Both the position numbers and the translations under genes were made by a program. A DNA stretch of 64,000 nt from positions 2,480,001 through 2,544,000 of the forward strand of contig NZ_FNKB01000001.1 of assembly GCF_900102345.1 (NCBI RefSeq). Reading direction: 5' to 3'. Source of the stretch: Leucobacter chromiiresistens (GTDB taxonomy: Bacteria; Actinomycetota; Actinomycetes; Actinomycetales; Microbacteriaceae). The notes under the pieces are model-generated. The model ran no database searches. It had not been told where the DNA came from and saw only the letters and a list, made by a program, of their open reading frames with translations. Shown here piece after piece: positions 36,494 to 45,708 of the stretch (within the stretch, counting starts at the first letter, position 1; each line of letters opens with the position of its first letter).

Positions 36494-36529
36494 ACGAAAG
36501 AGGCCCCGCTTCGGCGGGGCCTCTTTCGT
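36494..36529 (+). terminator. Strong terminator between rpsT and holA
   Basis: A perfect 16-bp stem (ACGAAAGAGGCCCCGC and complement) with a TTCG tetraloop. The A/T-rich outer stem gives a CTTTCGTT end on the plus strand and the same on the minus strand, so it can serve both convergent genes. Confidence 0.92.
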
Positions 36530-36616
36530 TTCCCCGGGGACGGCGTGCGCTCGCCCGGAGCCCTCGCTGCAGACCGCGGGTCGGGCGTCGCGCCCGATCG
36601 CCGGTGCCGCGACGGG

Positions 36617-37651
36617 TTAGGCGATCCGCCCGCGCTTGGCGACGAACAGCAGGTACTTCTCGAGCGCGTACTCGGGGTCGCGGCTGCCGCCCTTCAGCAT
36701 CCACTCGGTGTCCGCTGCGAGGTCGATCGCGCGCGCGAGATCCTCCTCCCGCCACCCGCGCACCTCTCGCAGTGCCCGATCGACCTGCCAGGGGGCCATG
36801 CCGAGCTCCTTCGCGAGCTGACCGCCCGATCCGCCGGCGCCGTAGACGCGCGCCATCGCGCGCACCTTCATGTTGAGCGCCGCGAGCATCGGAATCGGGT
36901 CGGTGCCCGTCGCGAAGGCCTGGCGCAGCAGCACGAGCGCGTCGGCCGCGCGCCCCGCCGTCGCGGCGTCTGCAACCCGGAACGCGTTCGTCTCGACCCG
37001 ACCCTCGGTCGCGCGCGACACCTGATCCTCGGAGATGCGGGTGCCGACATCGGAGACGAGCTGACCGATGGCCCCGGCGAGCTCGCCGATGCCGCCCGAG
37101 TAGGCCGCGGCGAGCTGGCGCGCGGCTCCGGGCGTCGCTTGAGCGCCCAGGCGTCGGAACTCGGCCTGCACGAACGCAAGTCGATCCTGGTCTTTCTTCA
37201 CTTCGGCGCAGACGACCTCGATGCCGCCGCCGGCTCCGCCGCGGACGAGGTCGAGCAGTACCTTGCCGCGCTGCCCGCCGGCGTGTCGCAGCACGAGCGT
37301 CGTGCCGTCGGCGGGCTCGGCGACGTAGCGCTTCGTGTCTTCGAGGAACGCATCGGAGCACTTCTCGACCCCGTCGACGCGGATCAGCCGGGGCTCGGCG
37401 AACAGCGATGGGCTCGCGATGGTGAACAGCTCGCCCGCCGTGTATGCGGCGGCATCGACATCGTGGACCTCGAGGTCGGCATTCGTCTCGCTCAGCGCGG
37501 TGCGGATCGCCTGGCCCGCTCGGTCGGCGAGGAAGCTCTCGGGGCCCGAGACGAGCACGACCGGGGCGGGGCGGGCCTCGCTCCAATCGACCTGGGGAAT
37601 CTTCGTCTTCGCAGACGCCGCGCGGGGAGCTGCCTTCCGTGCCTGTGCCAC
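36617..37651 (-). CDS. holA: DNA polymerase III subunit delta
   Basis: HolA is the clamp-loader wrench that opens the beta clamp. The 344-residue protein shows the delta-family pattern: PVVLVSGPESFLADRA at the N-terminus, SLFAEPRLIRVDGVEK, then the helical lid and collar with DPIPMLAALNMKVRAMARVYGAGG, the GMAPWQVDRALREVRGW segment and the final EYALEKYLLFVAKRG. It lies next to comEC, as in many bacteria. The GTG start (37649-37651) is six bases from TAGTCT, whose TAG is the comEC stop; a GGGGGA ribosome-like run fills the gap. Confidence 0.94.
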   Translation of the reverse strand: MAQARKAAPRAASAKTKIPQVDWSEARPAPVVLVSGPESFLADRAGQAIRTALSETNADLEVHDVDAAAYTAGELFTIASPSLFAEPRLIRVDGVEKCSDAFLEDTKRYVAEPADGTTLVLRHAGGQRGKVLLDLVRGGAGGGIEVVCAEVKKDQDRLAFVQAEFRRLGAQATPGAARQLAAAYSGGIGELAGAIGQLVSDVGTRISEDQVSRATEGRVETNAFRVADAATAGRAADALVLLRQAFATGTDPIPMLAALNMKVRAMARVYGAGGSGGQLAKELGMAPWQVDRALREVRGWREEDLARAIDLAADTEWMLKGGSRDPEYALEKYLLFVAKRGRIA

Positions 37652-37660
37652 TCCCCCAGA

Positions 37661-40273
37661 CTACCCGTCGTGCGTCGCGACACTCGACGCGCGCTGCGTG
37701 CGGGGTGCCGGGGGTTCGGGCGCGCCCGGCATGCGGCGCCCCATACCGCGCGCCATACCCGGTGCGTCGCGTTCGACCCACAGGTCGAGTGCGCCGGGAG
37801 CGCCGCCGACCGCGACCGACCCCATCAGGTCCGTGCGCAGCACCGTGGTCTGGAGGCGCGCGAGCTCATTCGTCACCATCGGCGCGGGGTGCCCGTACGA
37901 GTTCTCGGCACCGACCGAGATGAGCGCGACCTCGGCCGATGCGCGGGTGAACAGGAGCGGGTCGTGATCCGCGGACCCGTGGTGCGCGACCTTGAGCACG
38001 TCGACGTCGAGGTCTGCGCCGGAGCGCTGCAGCGCCCGCTGCTCGTCCTCGCCCGTGTCGGCGAGCATGAGCACCGAAGTCTCGCCGGCCTGCACGCGCA
38101 GCACGAGGCTCGCACTGTTGGTATCTGCAGGCACGGCGCCCGGCGCGGGGGCGAGTACTTCCCAGACGAGATCGCCGAGCGCTTCGCGCGTGCCCGACGC
38201 ACCGATGCGAGTGGGCACGCCCGCTGCACTGAGTTGCTCGAGCACCGGTCGGGCGTCGCCGTCTTCGCGGTTGCTCGGGGCGACGATTGCGCGCTCCGCC
38301 CGGTCCACGACTGCTCCCAGTGCTCCCACGTGGTCCCGGTCGTCATGGGTGAGCACGAGAAGCGCGATGCGCTGCACGCCGAAACGCTCGAGGCACGACG
38401 TCAGCCGCTCGGGGTCATCTCCGGTGTCGACGAGCATGACCCGCTCGGGGGCGTTCGCATCGCGCAGCAGCAGCGCGTCGCCCTGGCCGACGTCGCACGC
38501 GACGACGTTCCAGTCGCGCGGGGCGGTGAGACGGATGGTGGTCGGCACGATCAGCGTCGGGCCGAGGAAGACCCCGACCGATCCGCACAGCAGCGCCGCC
38601 ACCCACACCGTCACTGGTCGCGGACGGGGGCGCGTGCGACCCCACGGCACGCGCCCGCTCGTGATGGGGGGAATCGTGTCGTGCTCGCCTGCGACCCGCC
38701 CCCGGCAATCCACCTCGGCCCGATCACGCCCCTCGCCGAAGCGCCGGTCGAGCAGCCCCCACGCGATGAGCACCGCCCCCTCCACGAGAGCGAGCAGCAG
38801 CGCCCCGCCCCAGCCGCCGGGCCACTGCCAGCGCGCGCCGGGCAGGGATGACGTGACCTCTGCGGTGGCGGCGATCCACCCGGCGGGAAGACCGGACAGA
38901 TGGACGAGCACCGTGCCTGCCGATGGAACGAGCTGGGCCGCGAGCATGGCGAGCAGCCCCAGCCCCGTGCCCCAGGGTGCGGCCGGCGCCGCGAGCACGT
39001 TCGCGATGAGCCCGGCGGCGGGAAACCCGGGCTGCACGAGCAGCAGCAGCGGCCCGCAGGCGCATTGCGCTGCGATGGCGACTGCGATCGGTGTTCTCAG
39101 CCAGGCAGGGCCCGGTGCGATCCGCCCCAGGGCCGCGGCGATGCCCGGGGTCCAGAGCAGTATGCCGGCGGTGGCGGCGACGGAGAGCGCGAAACCGGGT
39201 TGCAGCGCCTGCCACGGATCGCTCATGAGCAGCGCGAAGGTCGCGATGCCGAGGCCGGGAAGTGCGACTGCCCGCTTCCCTCCGAACGATGAGGCGAGCA
39301 CGACCGCGGCCATTACGGCGGCGCGCTGCAGGCTCGGATCGGGGCCCACGACGATCACGAAGCCGGCCAGTCCGAGCGCAGCGGCACTCAGTCGGGCTCG
39401 ACGAGGAATGCGCAGCCACCCGGCGAGCGTCGTGATCGCGGCGATCACGAGCGCGCAGTTCGCCCCGGAGACGGCGGTGAGGTGCGTGAGCGAGCTGACC
39501 TGCATCTGCTGTTCGAGGCGCTCCGGCAGCAGCGACGTGTCTCCCACGGCGAGGCCCGGCACGAGCTCTGCTCCCGGCACCGACTGCGCGGCCGCTCGCA
39601 GGTCGGCGCGCATGTGCGCAGCGACCCCCGTGAGCGCCGCCCGGAGCGTGCGCCACGGTCCCGGCGACTCCGGCTCCTCGCCCGCCGCGAATGCGGTGAC
39701 CCGAACGCCGTACTGCGCCGACGACCCGTGATCGAGTTCGGCGAGCGCGCCTTCCACGCGGAGCGCGGTGCCGGGGCCCCATGTCTCAAGTGGGCCCGCT
39801 TGACGGCCGGGTGCTGATTCGTCGCCGGGCAGCGCGTCATCGTCGAACCAGAGCACGACGGGCAGGGAGCCGCGCGCCGAGCGCGCCGCGGCGGGCACCC
39901 ACGCCGACGGTCCGCCATCGGAGCTCGCCGCTGCCGCTTTCGGGAAGCCGCGCAGCTCGACGTCGAGCGCAGTATGCTGCCCGCTCGATGCGACCTCCGC
40001 GAACCCGGCGTCGGCTCGCACCGCCTCGAGCCCGTCGATTCGAGCCCCGAGCAGTACGATCATCGCGCACGCGATCGCCGCGTACGGCAGCAGCACCGCG
40101 CCGCAGCGGGAGTGCCGTGCGACGACGGCGACGATTCCCAGGACGAAAGCCGTGATTCCGAGCCATCGCCCGGCTCCCGGGTGCACCACGGCGGCAGCGA
40201 CGAGGCCCCAGGCGAGGAGCGCGGGTGCGAGCAGACGGCCGCTGCCGGGCGCAGATGTCGATGCGCGGGTCAC
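37661..40273 (-). CDS. comEC: ComEC/Rec2 competence DNA-uptake channel
   Basis: ComEC forms the membrane channel for single-stranded DNA during transformation. The 870-residue protein has N-terminal helices, an OB-like DUF4131 region (LDVELRGFPK), the Competence domain with AVGDTSLLPERLEQQMQVSSLTHLTAVSGANCAL (in part) and multiple helices, and a C-terminal metallo-beta-lactamase-like domain (CDVGQGDALLLRD, LVLTHDDRDHVGAL, LKVAHHGSADHD). All key motifs are intact, suggesting a working protein, although other competence genes are not visible here. Start is a GTG overlapping the comEA stop by four bases. Confidence 0.93.
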   Translation of the reverse strand: MTRASTSAPGSGRLLAPALLAWGLVAAAVVHPGAGRWLGITAFVLGIVAVVARHSRCGAVLLPYAAIACAMIVLLGARIDGLEAVRADAGFAEVASSGQHTALDVELRGFPKAAAASSDGGPSAWVPAAARSARGSLPVVLWFDDDALPGDESAPGRQAGPLETWGPGTALRVEGALAELDHGSSAQYGVRVTAFAAGEEPESPGPWRTLRAALTGVAAHMRADLRAAAQSVPGAELVPGLAVGDTSLLPERLEQQMQVSSLTHLTAVSGANCALVIAAITTLAGWLRIPRRARLSAAALGLAGFVIVVGPDPSLQRAAVMAAVVLASSFGGKRAVALPGLGIATFALLMSDPWQALQPGFALSVAATAGILLWTPGIAAALGRIAPGPAWLRTPIAVAIAAQCACGPLLLLVQPGFPAAGLIANVLAAPAAPWGTGLGLLAMLAAQLVPSAGTVLVHLSGLPAGWIAATAEVTSSLPGARWQWPGGWGGALLLALVEGAVLIAWGLLDRRFGEGRDRAEVDCRGRVAGEHDTIPPITSGRVPWGRTRPRPRPVTVWVAALLCGSVGVFLGPTLIVPTTIRLTAPRDWNVVACDVGQGDALLLRDANAPERVMLVDTGDDPERLTSCLERFGVQRIALLVLTHDDRDHVGALGAVVDRAERAIVAPSNREDGDARPVLEQLSAAGVPTRIGASGTREALGDLVWEVLAPAPGAVPADTNSASLVLRVQAGETSVLMLADTGEDEQRALQRSGADLDVDVLKVAHHGSADHDPLLFTRASAEVALISVGAENSYGHPAPMVTNELARLQTTVLRTDLMGSVAVGGAPGALDLWVERDAPGMARGMGRRMPGAPEPPAPRTQRASSVATHDG

Positions 40274-41274
40274 GGAGTCACGAGTTCTCTGAGCCCGTCG
40301 AGCGTCTTGGCGCCGATACCGGGAACGTCGAGCAGCTGATCCACCGACGTGAAACCGCCGTTCGCGTCGCGCCAGTCGATGATCCGCTGCGCGAGCGCCG
40401 GCCCGATGCGCGGCAGCGTGTCGAGTTCGTCGACCGTCGCGGCGTTCAGTGCGACCTTGCCACCTGCACCTGCGCCTGCGCCTGCAGCGCCACCGGCGCT
40501 GGCCGCACCCGACCGATTCTCCGCGTGCTCGCCGTTCGCGGCGAGCGAGGGGTCGGCCCGCCAGGTTTCGGCGAGGGCCGCGTCGGGCACCACCACCTGT
40601 TCGCCGTCCGTCGCCGTTCGCGCCAGGTTCACGGCGTCGAGCACCGCGGCTTCGGTCGCGCCTCCCGCGGCCTTGATCGCATCGGCGACCCGCGCCCCCG
40701 CCTCGAGCTCCACGACGCCCGGGGCGCGCACCTCCCCGACGACGTGCACTTGCACCGTCGAGTCCAGAGCTCCGGTGTCGCCTGAGCCGGCGCCCGACTG
40801 GTCCGCGGCCGCCGAGGCCCCTCCGCCGGTCGCCCCGGCGCCGGTCGCAGCAGTCTCCCCCGCCGCGTCGGCGTCTGCTCCGGGTTCGACAGCCGACCCT
40901 GCCGCCGACGCCGGGTCGGCTGCTGCCGCTGCGTCGACGCCGTGCCCGCGCGCCAGGGTGATGCCGATCGCGATCGCAACAGCCACGGCGAACACGAGCA
41001 GCCCCGCCATCGCGGGTGCCGCGATGCCGCGGCGAAGCCATTCCCCGATGCCCGTGCGCGGCGCCCACTCCAGCGACGGGGCGCCGCGCCCACCAGGAGG
41101 GTCGCTCGTGCGCCAGTGCCCACTCGAGAGAACGGACTCGCTGGTGAGGATGGGCCGCGTGCGGGTCGCGCCGTCGCCCTCACCCGCGCGGCTCTCGACG
41201 CCCGCGCGGGTCTCTTCGCCCGCGGGGCTCACGGCTCCCGCGGCGGCGCTCTCTGGTGCTTCGTGCTTGCGCAT
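40270..41274 (-). CDS. comEA: ComEA family DNA-binding competence protein
   Basis: ComEA binds incoming DNA outside the membrane and hands it to ComEC. The 334-residue protein has a cytoplasmic N-terminus, one membrane helix (MAGLLVFAVAVAIAIGITLA, near residues 88-107), an Ala/Gly-rich linker, an SLBB domain (VQVHVVGEVRAPGVVELEAGARVADAI, abbreviated), a second low-complexity linker, and the C-terminal helix-hairpin-helix pair (LNAATVDELDTLPRIGPALAQRIIDWR and DVPGIGAKTLDGLREL). I chose the ATG at 41272-41274 (MRKHEAPES); the frame extends upstream but without family sequence. Confidence 0.92.
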   Translation of the reverse strand: MRKHEAPESAAAGAVSPAGEETRAGVESRAGEGDGATRTRPILTSESVLSSGHWRTSDPPGGRGAPSLEWAPRTGIGEWLRRGIAAPAMAGLLVFAVAVAIAIGITLARGHGVDAAAAADPASAAGSAVEPGADADAAGETAATGAGATGGGASAAADQSGAGSGDTGALDSTVQVHVVGEVRAPGVVELEAGARVADAIKAAGGATEAAVLDAVNLARTATDGEQVVVPDAALAETWRADPSLAANGEHAENRSGAASAGGAAGAGAGAGGKVALNAATVDELDTLPRIGPALAQRIIDWRDANGGFTSVDQLLDVPGIGAKTLDGLRELVTP

Positions 41275-41407
41275 GCGCCCACGGTAGAGCGCTGATCGGC
41301 GCGCACGGCCGGTCTCGAACCGACTGTGGAGAACCGAAGATCCTCGGCGCTCGCCGCTCCGATGTGAGCGGCGAGCGCGGACCACGGAGGCGCCCGCCGC
41401 CGCTCGA

Positions 41408-41471
41408 GCGAGCGGGGTCGTTTTCGGAGCGTGTCGGGCATGCGACACGCTCCGAAAGTGACCCCGCTCGC
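41408..41471. repeat. 29-bp inverted repeat in the leuS-comEA gap
   Basis: Arms 41408-41436 and 41443-41471 pair over 29 positions; the only two differences become G-U pairs in RNA from the plus strand, so transcript pairing is complete around a six-base GGCATG loop. Arm cores read GGAGCGTGTCG and CGACACGCTCC. The element has no T-tract and is far longer than the other hairpins here. It could be a terminator, a REP-like repeat, or a remnant of a mobile palindrome. The rest of the gap before comEA is GC-rich with no recognisable gene. Confidence 0.85.
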
Positions 41472-41504
41472 GCAGGAGGCGCAGGAGGCGGCGACGCAGC
41501 CGAC

Positions 41505-41528
41505 GCCCGGCGGCCGCAGCCGCCGGGC
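41505..41528 (-). terminator. Hairpin at the end of leuS
   Basis: GCCCGGCGGC and GCCGCCGGGC form a perfect ten-bp stem around CGCA, beginning at the leuS stop codon. It probably ends leuS transcription together with the larger inverted repeat beyond it. Confidence 0.6.
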
Positions 41529-44068
41529 TAGGCGGCGGGCTTCGTGGCGATGCTGACGATCTTCGGCACGCGCACGATCACGTTCACGATCTGCCGATCG
41601 CCGATCGCCCGCTGCACCGCGGCCGACGTGCGGGCGGCCGCCTCGGCATCCGCCTCCGACACGGACGCCGGGAGGGTGAGGCGATCCCGCACCTTGCCGT
41701 CGACCTGCACGACCATCGTCACCTCGTCCTCGACCAGCAGCGACTCATCGGCCTTCGGCCACTCCACGAGGGCGACGCTGGGCTCGTACCCGAGCTTCGC
41801 CCACATGTCCTCCGCGGCGTACGGCGCGAACAGCGACAGGATGACCGCGATCGCCTCCGCCGACTCGCGCACGGCGGGGTCGGCGACACCGGCGCCCGAG
41901 TCGATCGCCTTGCGGGTCACGTTCACCTGCTCCATGAGCCGCGCGACGACGACGTTGAACTTGTACGCCTCGACGAGCCCCGGCGCGTCGGCGAGGAGGC
42001 GATGGGTGGCGCGGCGCAGCGCGGTGTCGCCATCGGCGAACGAGACGCCGCGGGCGGCGCCCGACCCCTGCACGTCGTCGGCGATCCGCCACGCCCGCGC
42101 GAGGAACTTCGCGGAACCCTGCACCGACACGTCGGCCCAGTCGATGTCGTCCTCGGGCGGGCCGGCGAACGCGAGGGTCACGCGCAGGGCATCGGCGCCG
42201 TGCGCCTTCAGCTCGCTCGCGAACTCGACGAGATTGCCCTTCGACTTCGACATCTTCGCGCCGTCCTGCAGCACCATGCCCTGGTTGAGGAGCGCGGTGA
42301 ACGGCTCGTCGAACTCGAGGTAGCCGAGGTCGTGCAGCACCTTCGTGATGAACCGCGAGTAGAGGAGGTGCAGAATGGCGTGCTCGACGCCGCCCGCGTA
42401 CTGGTCGATCGGGCCCCACGCGTTGACGGCCGCGGGATCGAACGCCTGCGTCGCATCGTTCGACGACAGGAATCGCAGGTAGTACCAGGAGCTGTCGACG
42501 AACGTGTCCATCGTGTCGGGGTCGCGCGTCCAGGTGTCGCCCGTCTCGGGGTCGACCACGGTCGCCCACTCCGTCGCTGCGCCCAGCGGCGAGGCGCCCT
42601 TCGGCTTGAGGTCGAGGCCCTCGGAGGCCGGCAGCTCGACGGGCAGCGCGTCGGCGTCGACCGGCCGCATCTCCCCGTTCTCGTGGTGCAGGATCGGGAT
42701 CGGCGTACCCCAGTAGCGCTGGCGCGAGATCAGCCAGTCGCGCAGCCGGTAGGTGGTGGCGGACCGACCGGTGCCGCGCTCCTCGAGCACTTCGACGGCG
42801 CGGGCGATCGCCTCGGCCTTCGGCAATCCGTCGAGCTCGCCCGAGTTGACGAGCACGCCCTCGCCCGCCGTCGCGACGCCGCTCTCCGCGGGGTCGGGCA
42901 GGGGGGCGCCGTCGGCGTCGCGCACGTCGACGACGACGCGCACCGGCAGCTCGAACTTCAGCGCGAAGTCGAGGTCGCGCTGATCGTGCGCCGGGACGGC
43001 CATGATCGCGCCATGGCCGTAGTCGGCGAGCACGTAGTCGGAGGCCCATACCGGAATCCGCTCGCCGTTCACGGGGTTCACCGCGAAGTGGTCGAGGAAG
43101 ACGCCGGTCTTCTCGCGATCGGCGCTCTGGCGCTCGATCTCGGTCTGCTTCTGCGCGGCGGCCAGGTAGTCGCGGAAGGCGGCGCGCGACTCCTCGGAAG
43201 CCCCCTCCGCGAGCTCGGCCGCGAGATCGGAATCGGGAGCGACGACCATAAACGTCGCACCGTGCAGCGTGTCGGGTCGCGTGGTGAAGACGGGCACCTT
43301 CTGCTCGCGCCCCTCGATCTCGAACTCGACCTCGGCCCCGCGGGATCGCCCGATCCAGTTGCGCTGCATGTTGAGCACCTTGGCTGGCCACTGCCCTTCG
43401 AGGGCGTCGAGGTCGTCGAGCAGGCGATCCGCGTAGTCGGTAATGCGGAAGTACCACTGCGTCAGCTTCTTCTTGACGACCATGGCGCCCGATCGCTCGG
43501 ACGTGCCGTCGGCGAGCACCTGCTCGTTGGCGAGCACCGTCTGATCCACCGGGTCCCAGTTGACCCAGCTGGCCTTGCGGTAAGCGAGGCCCTTCTCGTA
43601 CATCTTGAGGAACAGCCACTGATTCCACCGGTAGTACTCGGGATCGCTCGTGTGGAGCACACGGCTCCAGTCGAACGAGGGCGCGTAGATGCGGAACGAC
43701 GCCTTCTGCTGCGCAATGTTCGCATACGTCCACTCGCGGGGGTCGACGCCGCGCTTGATCGCGGCGTTCTCCGCGGGCAGCCCGAACGAGTCCCACCCGA
43801 TCGGGTGCAGCACGTCGTACCCCTGGCCTCGCCAGTACCGAGCGAGCACGTCGCCGAAGCAGAACGCCTCCGCGTGGCCCATGTGCAGGTCGCCCGACGG
43901 GTAGGGGAACATGTCGAGCACGTACTTCTTGGGGCGCTCGCCCGACTGCGCGGCCGCCCCCTCGGTGTCGACCTCGAACGGCTTCAGCTCATCCCAGACG
44001 GGGAGCCAGCGATCCTGAATCGCCTGGAAGTCGTAGCCCTCGGCGTCGCGCCCCTGCTGCTCGGTCAC
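41528..44068 (-). CDS. leuS: Leucine--tRNA ligase
   Basis: An 846-residue class I synthetase that charges tRNA-Leu. Motifs: [14 protein letters not shown] with HMGH at 62-65, editing (CP1) domain with [13 protein letters not shown] and the invariant Asp region [16 protein letters not shown], the LeuRS-specific insertion, and KMSKSKGN late in the catalytic domain, then an anticodon-binding end. I chose the GTG at 44066-44068 ([14 protein letters not shown]). A TATTCT box (44124-44129) is the likely -10; the leader is only about 55 bases, too short for a T-box. Confidence 0.97.
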   Translation of the reverse strand: MTEQQGRDAEGYDFQAIQDRWLPVWDELKPFEVDTEGAAAQSGERPKKYVLDMFPYPSGDLHMGHAEAFCFGDVLARYWRGQGYDVLHPIGWDSFGLPAENAAIKRGVDPREWTYANIAQQKASFRIYAPSFDWSRVLHTSDPEYYRWNQWLFLKMYEKGLAYRKASWVNWDPVDQTVLANEQVLADGTSERSGAMVVKKKLTQWYFRITDYADRLLDDLDALEGQWPAKVLNMQRNWIGRSRGAEVEFEIEGREQKVPVFTTRPDTLHGATFMVVAPDSDLAAELAEGASEESRAAFRDYLAAAQKQTEIERQSADREKTGVFLDHFAVNPVNGERIPVWASDYVLADYGHGAIMAVPAHDQRDLDFALKFELPVRVVVDVRDADGAPLPDPAESGVATAGEGVLVNSGELDGLPKAEAIARAVEVLEERGTGRSATTYRLRDWLISRQRYWGTPIPILHHENGEMRPVDADALPVELPASEGLDLKPKGASPLGAATEWATVVDPETGDTWTRDPDTMDTFVDSSWYYLRFLSSNDATQAFDPAAVNAWGPIDQYAGGVEHAILHLLYSRFITKVLHDLGYLEFDEPFTALLNQGMVLQDGAKMSKSKGNLVEFASELKAHGADALRVTLAFAGPPEDDIDWADVSVQGSAKFLARAWRIADDVQGSGAARGVSFADGDTALRRATHRLLADAPGLVEAYKFNVVVARLMEQVNVTRKAIDSGAGVADPAVRESAEAIAVILSLFAPYAAEDMWAKLGYEPSVALVEWPKADESLLVEDEVTMVVQVDGKVRDRLTLPASVSEADAEAAARTSAAVQRAIGDRQIVNVIVRVPKIVSIATKPAA

Positions 44069-44123
44069 ACATACCTCGATCTCGGTTCGAATCGCCCGCG
44101 TTCGCGAGCGCACACTTCCGACC

Positions 44124-44129
44124 AGAATA
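44124..44129 (-). promoter_or_regulatory. Candidate -10 box of leuS
   Basis: TATTCT on the minus strand fits TANNNT and is the most A/T-rich hexamer in the 91-base gap between leuS and pabB. Confidence 0.4.
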
Positions 44130-44159
44130 CCGGGTTCGCGGGCGGAGGATGATGACCGC

Positions 44160-45674
44160 TCAGCGCGCGGAGCAGCACAGCGCTTCGAGCAGCGCCGCGG
44201 CCTTCACGTGCTTCTCCGAGACCTCGGACGCGGCGACCGAGTCGATCGTGATGCCGCCGCCGGCCGCAGCCCGGGCCACCGGGCGATCGCCGCGGTGCAG
44301 CTCGACCGTGCGGATCGTCATGGCCAGCTCGGCGTCTCCCCCGCGATCGATCCAACCGAAGCACCCCGAGTAGAACCCGCGGGGCCCGCCCTCGATCCGC
44401 TGCAGCAGCTCCACGGCACGACGCTTGGGCGCGCCAGTCATCGACCCCCCGGGGAACGCCGCCGCGATCGCATCCCAGACCCCTGCACCGCGCGCGAGCG
44501 CGCCCGAGACGGTGCTGACGAGCTGCAGCACGTGCGGGTGCGTCTCGACATCGAGGAAACGATCGACGCGCACCGACCCGGGCTCGCACACCCGGCTGAG
44601 ATCGTTGCGCATCAGATCGACGATCATGAGGTTCTCCGCCCGCTCCTTCGGATCGGCGGCGAGCCGCGCGGCGAGCTCCCGGTCCGCCCGGCCGGAGCCG
44701 CCCCGCCTGCGGGTGCCCTTGATCGGATGCGTCGCGACGCGACGGCCGCGCACGGAGAGGAAGCGCTCGGGGCTCGCGCTCACGAGCGCATGGGAACCGG
44801 CGTCGAGGATGCCGCCCCGCATCGGCGGCCCGGCCGCCCGCAGGCGCTCGTAGATCTCGACCGGATCGCACGCGCCCGGCACCTCGGCGGTGTCGGTGAG
44901 ACACAGCACGTACGCCTCGCCCGCGCGGATCGCCGCCCGGCACTGCTCGACCGCTTCGGCGTACTCCGCGTCGCTGCGGCGCCAGCGGGGCGCGTCGCCG
45001 GGGTCGTGGCGGCGCGCCGGAGCCGACTCCGGCTCGGCGACTCCCTCGGCCGCGACGGGGCGCAGGTGCCGACCGTGCCGATCGAGCCACGCGTCGATCG
45101 CCTCGCGGCTCGGCCCGCGCAGCTCGACCGCGTTCGCGTCATGATCGACGGCGACCACCACCTCGCACCGCAGCGCAACGGCGACGGGCGAGGCGACATC
45201 GGGCGCGAAGCCGGGATGCGGCTCGGGATCGGGCGCGACGCCGGGCGCGGGGTCGCGCGCGACGCCGAGCACGGGGCCGGGCGCGAAGCCGGGCGCGGGA
45301 TCGGGCGCGATGCCGAGGAGGGCCGCCCCGAATTCGTAGGCGAGCGCGATCGCCCATCCGCCACCGAAGCCGCGCCGCTGCGGGAATGCGCCGCTCGCAC
45401 CGCCGTGCGCCTCGTCCGCAGCGACCGCACCCGACTCGCGCCGCATGCGCTCCAGGAACTCGTGCTCCTCCCCGGGAGCGGCCCGTCGCACCTCGCTCGC
45501 GATTCCGAGGATCGAGACCCGTTCCTCCCCCGCTGCGGCCCCGCCGCCATCCCACCAGAACCAGGGGGCGCCGTCAGCGGAGAAGCGGCGGGCGAGTTCG
45601 GCTGCGACCACCTCGGCTCCGGGGCCGAGCGGCGGCACGGGGCGCGTCACCTGCGCGGGCATCGGGTCGGGCAT
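44160..45674 (-). CDS. pabB: Aminodeoxychorismate synthase component I (PabB)
   Basis: PabB aminates chorismate toward p-aminobenzoate for folate, using ammonia from PabA. The 504-residue protein has a chorismate-binding domain in its C-terminal half: [33 protein letters not shown] with the active-site Lys, [36 protein letters not shown], and GGGITIDS. About residues 121-159 are an in-frame octapeptide repeat of unusual composition. PabA is not encoded nearby; PabC is the divergent neighbour. The ATG at 45672-45674 lies six bases after TACGCT, indicating a leaderless transcript. Anthranilate synthase is a less likely alternative given the pabC partner. Confidence 0.9.
   Translation of the reverse strand: MPDPMPAQVTRPVPPLGPGAEVVAAELARRFSADGAPWFWWDGGGAAAGEERVSILGIASEVRRAAPGEEHEFLERMRRESGAVAADEAHGGASGAFPQRRGFGGGWAIALAYEFGAALLGIAPDPAPGFAPGPVLGVARDPAPGVAPDPEPHPGFAPDVASPVAVALRCEVVVAVDHDANAVELRGPSREAIDAWLDRHGRHLRPVAAEGVAEPESAPARRHDPGDAPRWRRSDAEYAEAVEQCRAAIRAGEAYVLCLTDTAEVPGACDPVEIYERLRAAGPPMRGGILDAGSHALVSASPERFLSVRGRRVATHPIKGTRRRGGSGRADRELAARLAADPKERAENLMIVDLMRNDLSRVCEPGSVRVDRFLDVETHPHVLQLVSTVSGALARGAGVWDAIAAAFPGGSMTGAPKRRAVELLQRIEGGPRGFYSGCFGWIDRGGDAELAMTIRTVELHRGDRPVARAAAGGGITIDSVAASEVSEKHVKAAALLEALCCSAR
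45198..45314 (-). repeat. 24-base tandem repeat inside pabB (octapeptide GxAPDPAP)
   Basis: The coding sequence repeats an eight-residue unit about four and a half times: [32 protein letters not shown], then a partial GFAPD after an HP insertion. The DNA unit is 24 bases and stays in frame. It probably forms a flexible proline-rich loop in the N-terminal domain. Confidence 0.8.
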
Positions 45675-45680
45675 CGTCTC

Positions 45681-45702
45681 AGCGTACTGCCGGTGATACG
45701 CT
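45681..45702. promoter_or_regulatory. Back-to-back leaderless promoters for pabB and pabC
   Basis: TACGCT occurs twice, once per strand: on the minus strand at 45681-45686, six bases before the pabB ATG, and on the plus strand at 45697-45702, six bases before the pabC ATG. The two -10 boxes are only ten bases apart, so each -35 region must overlap the other gene's start, and simultaneous binding by two polymerases seems impossible. Confidence 0.65.
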
Positions 45703-45708
45703 CGCGGC

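Noticed and set aside
41280..41527. tRNA gene or small coding gene in the leuS-comEA gap.
   Set aside because: No cloverleaf or CCA end; the strong pairing is a single long hairpin, and no frame has family-like sequence or a ribosome site.
44069..44159. T-box riboswitch before leuS.
   Set aside because: The leader after the TATTCT box is about 55 bases and has no specifier loop or T-box bulge sequence.
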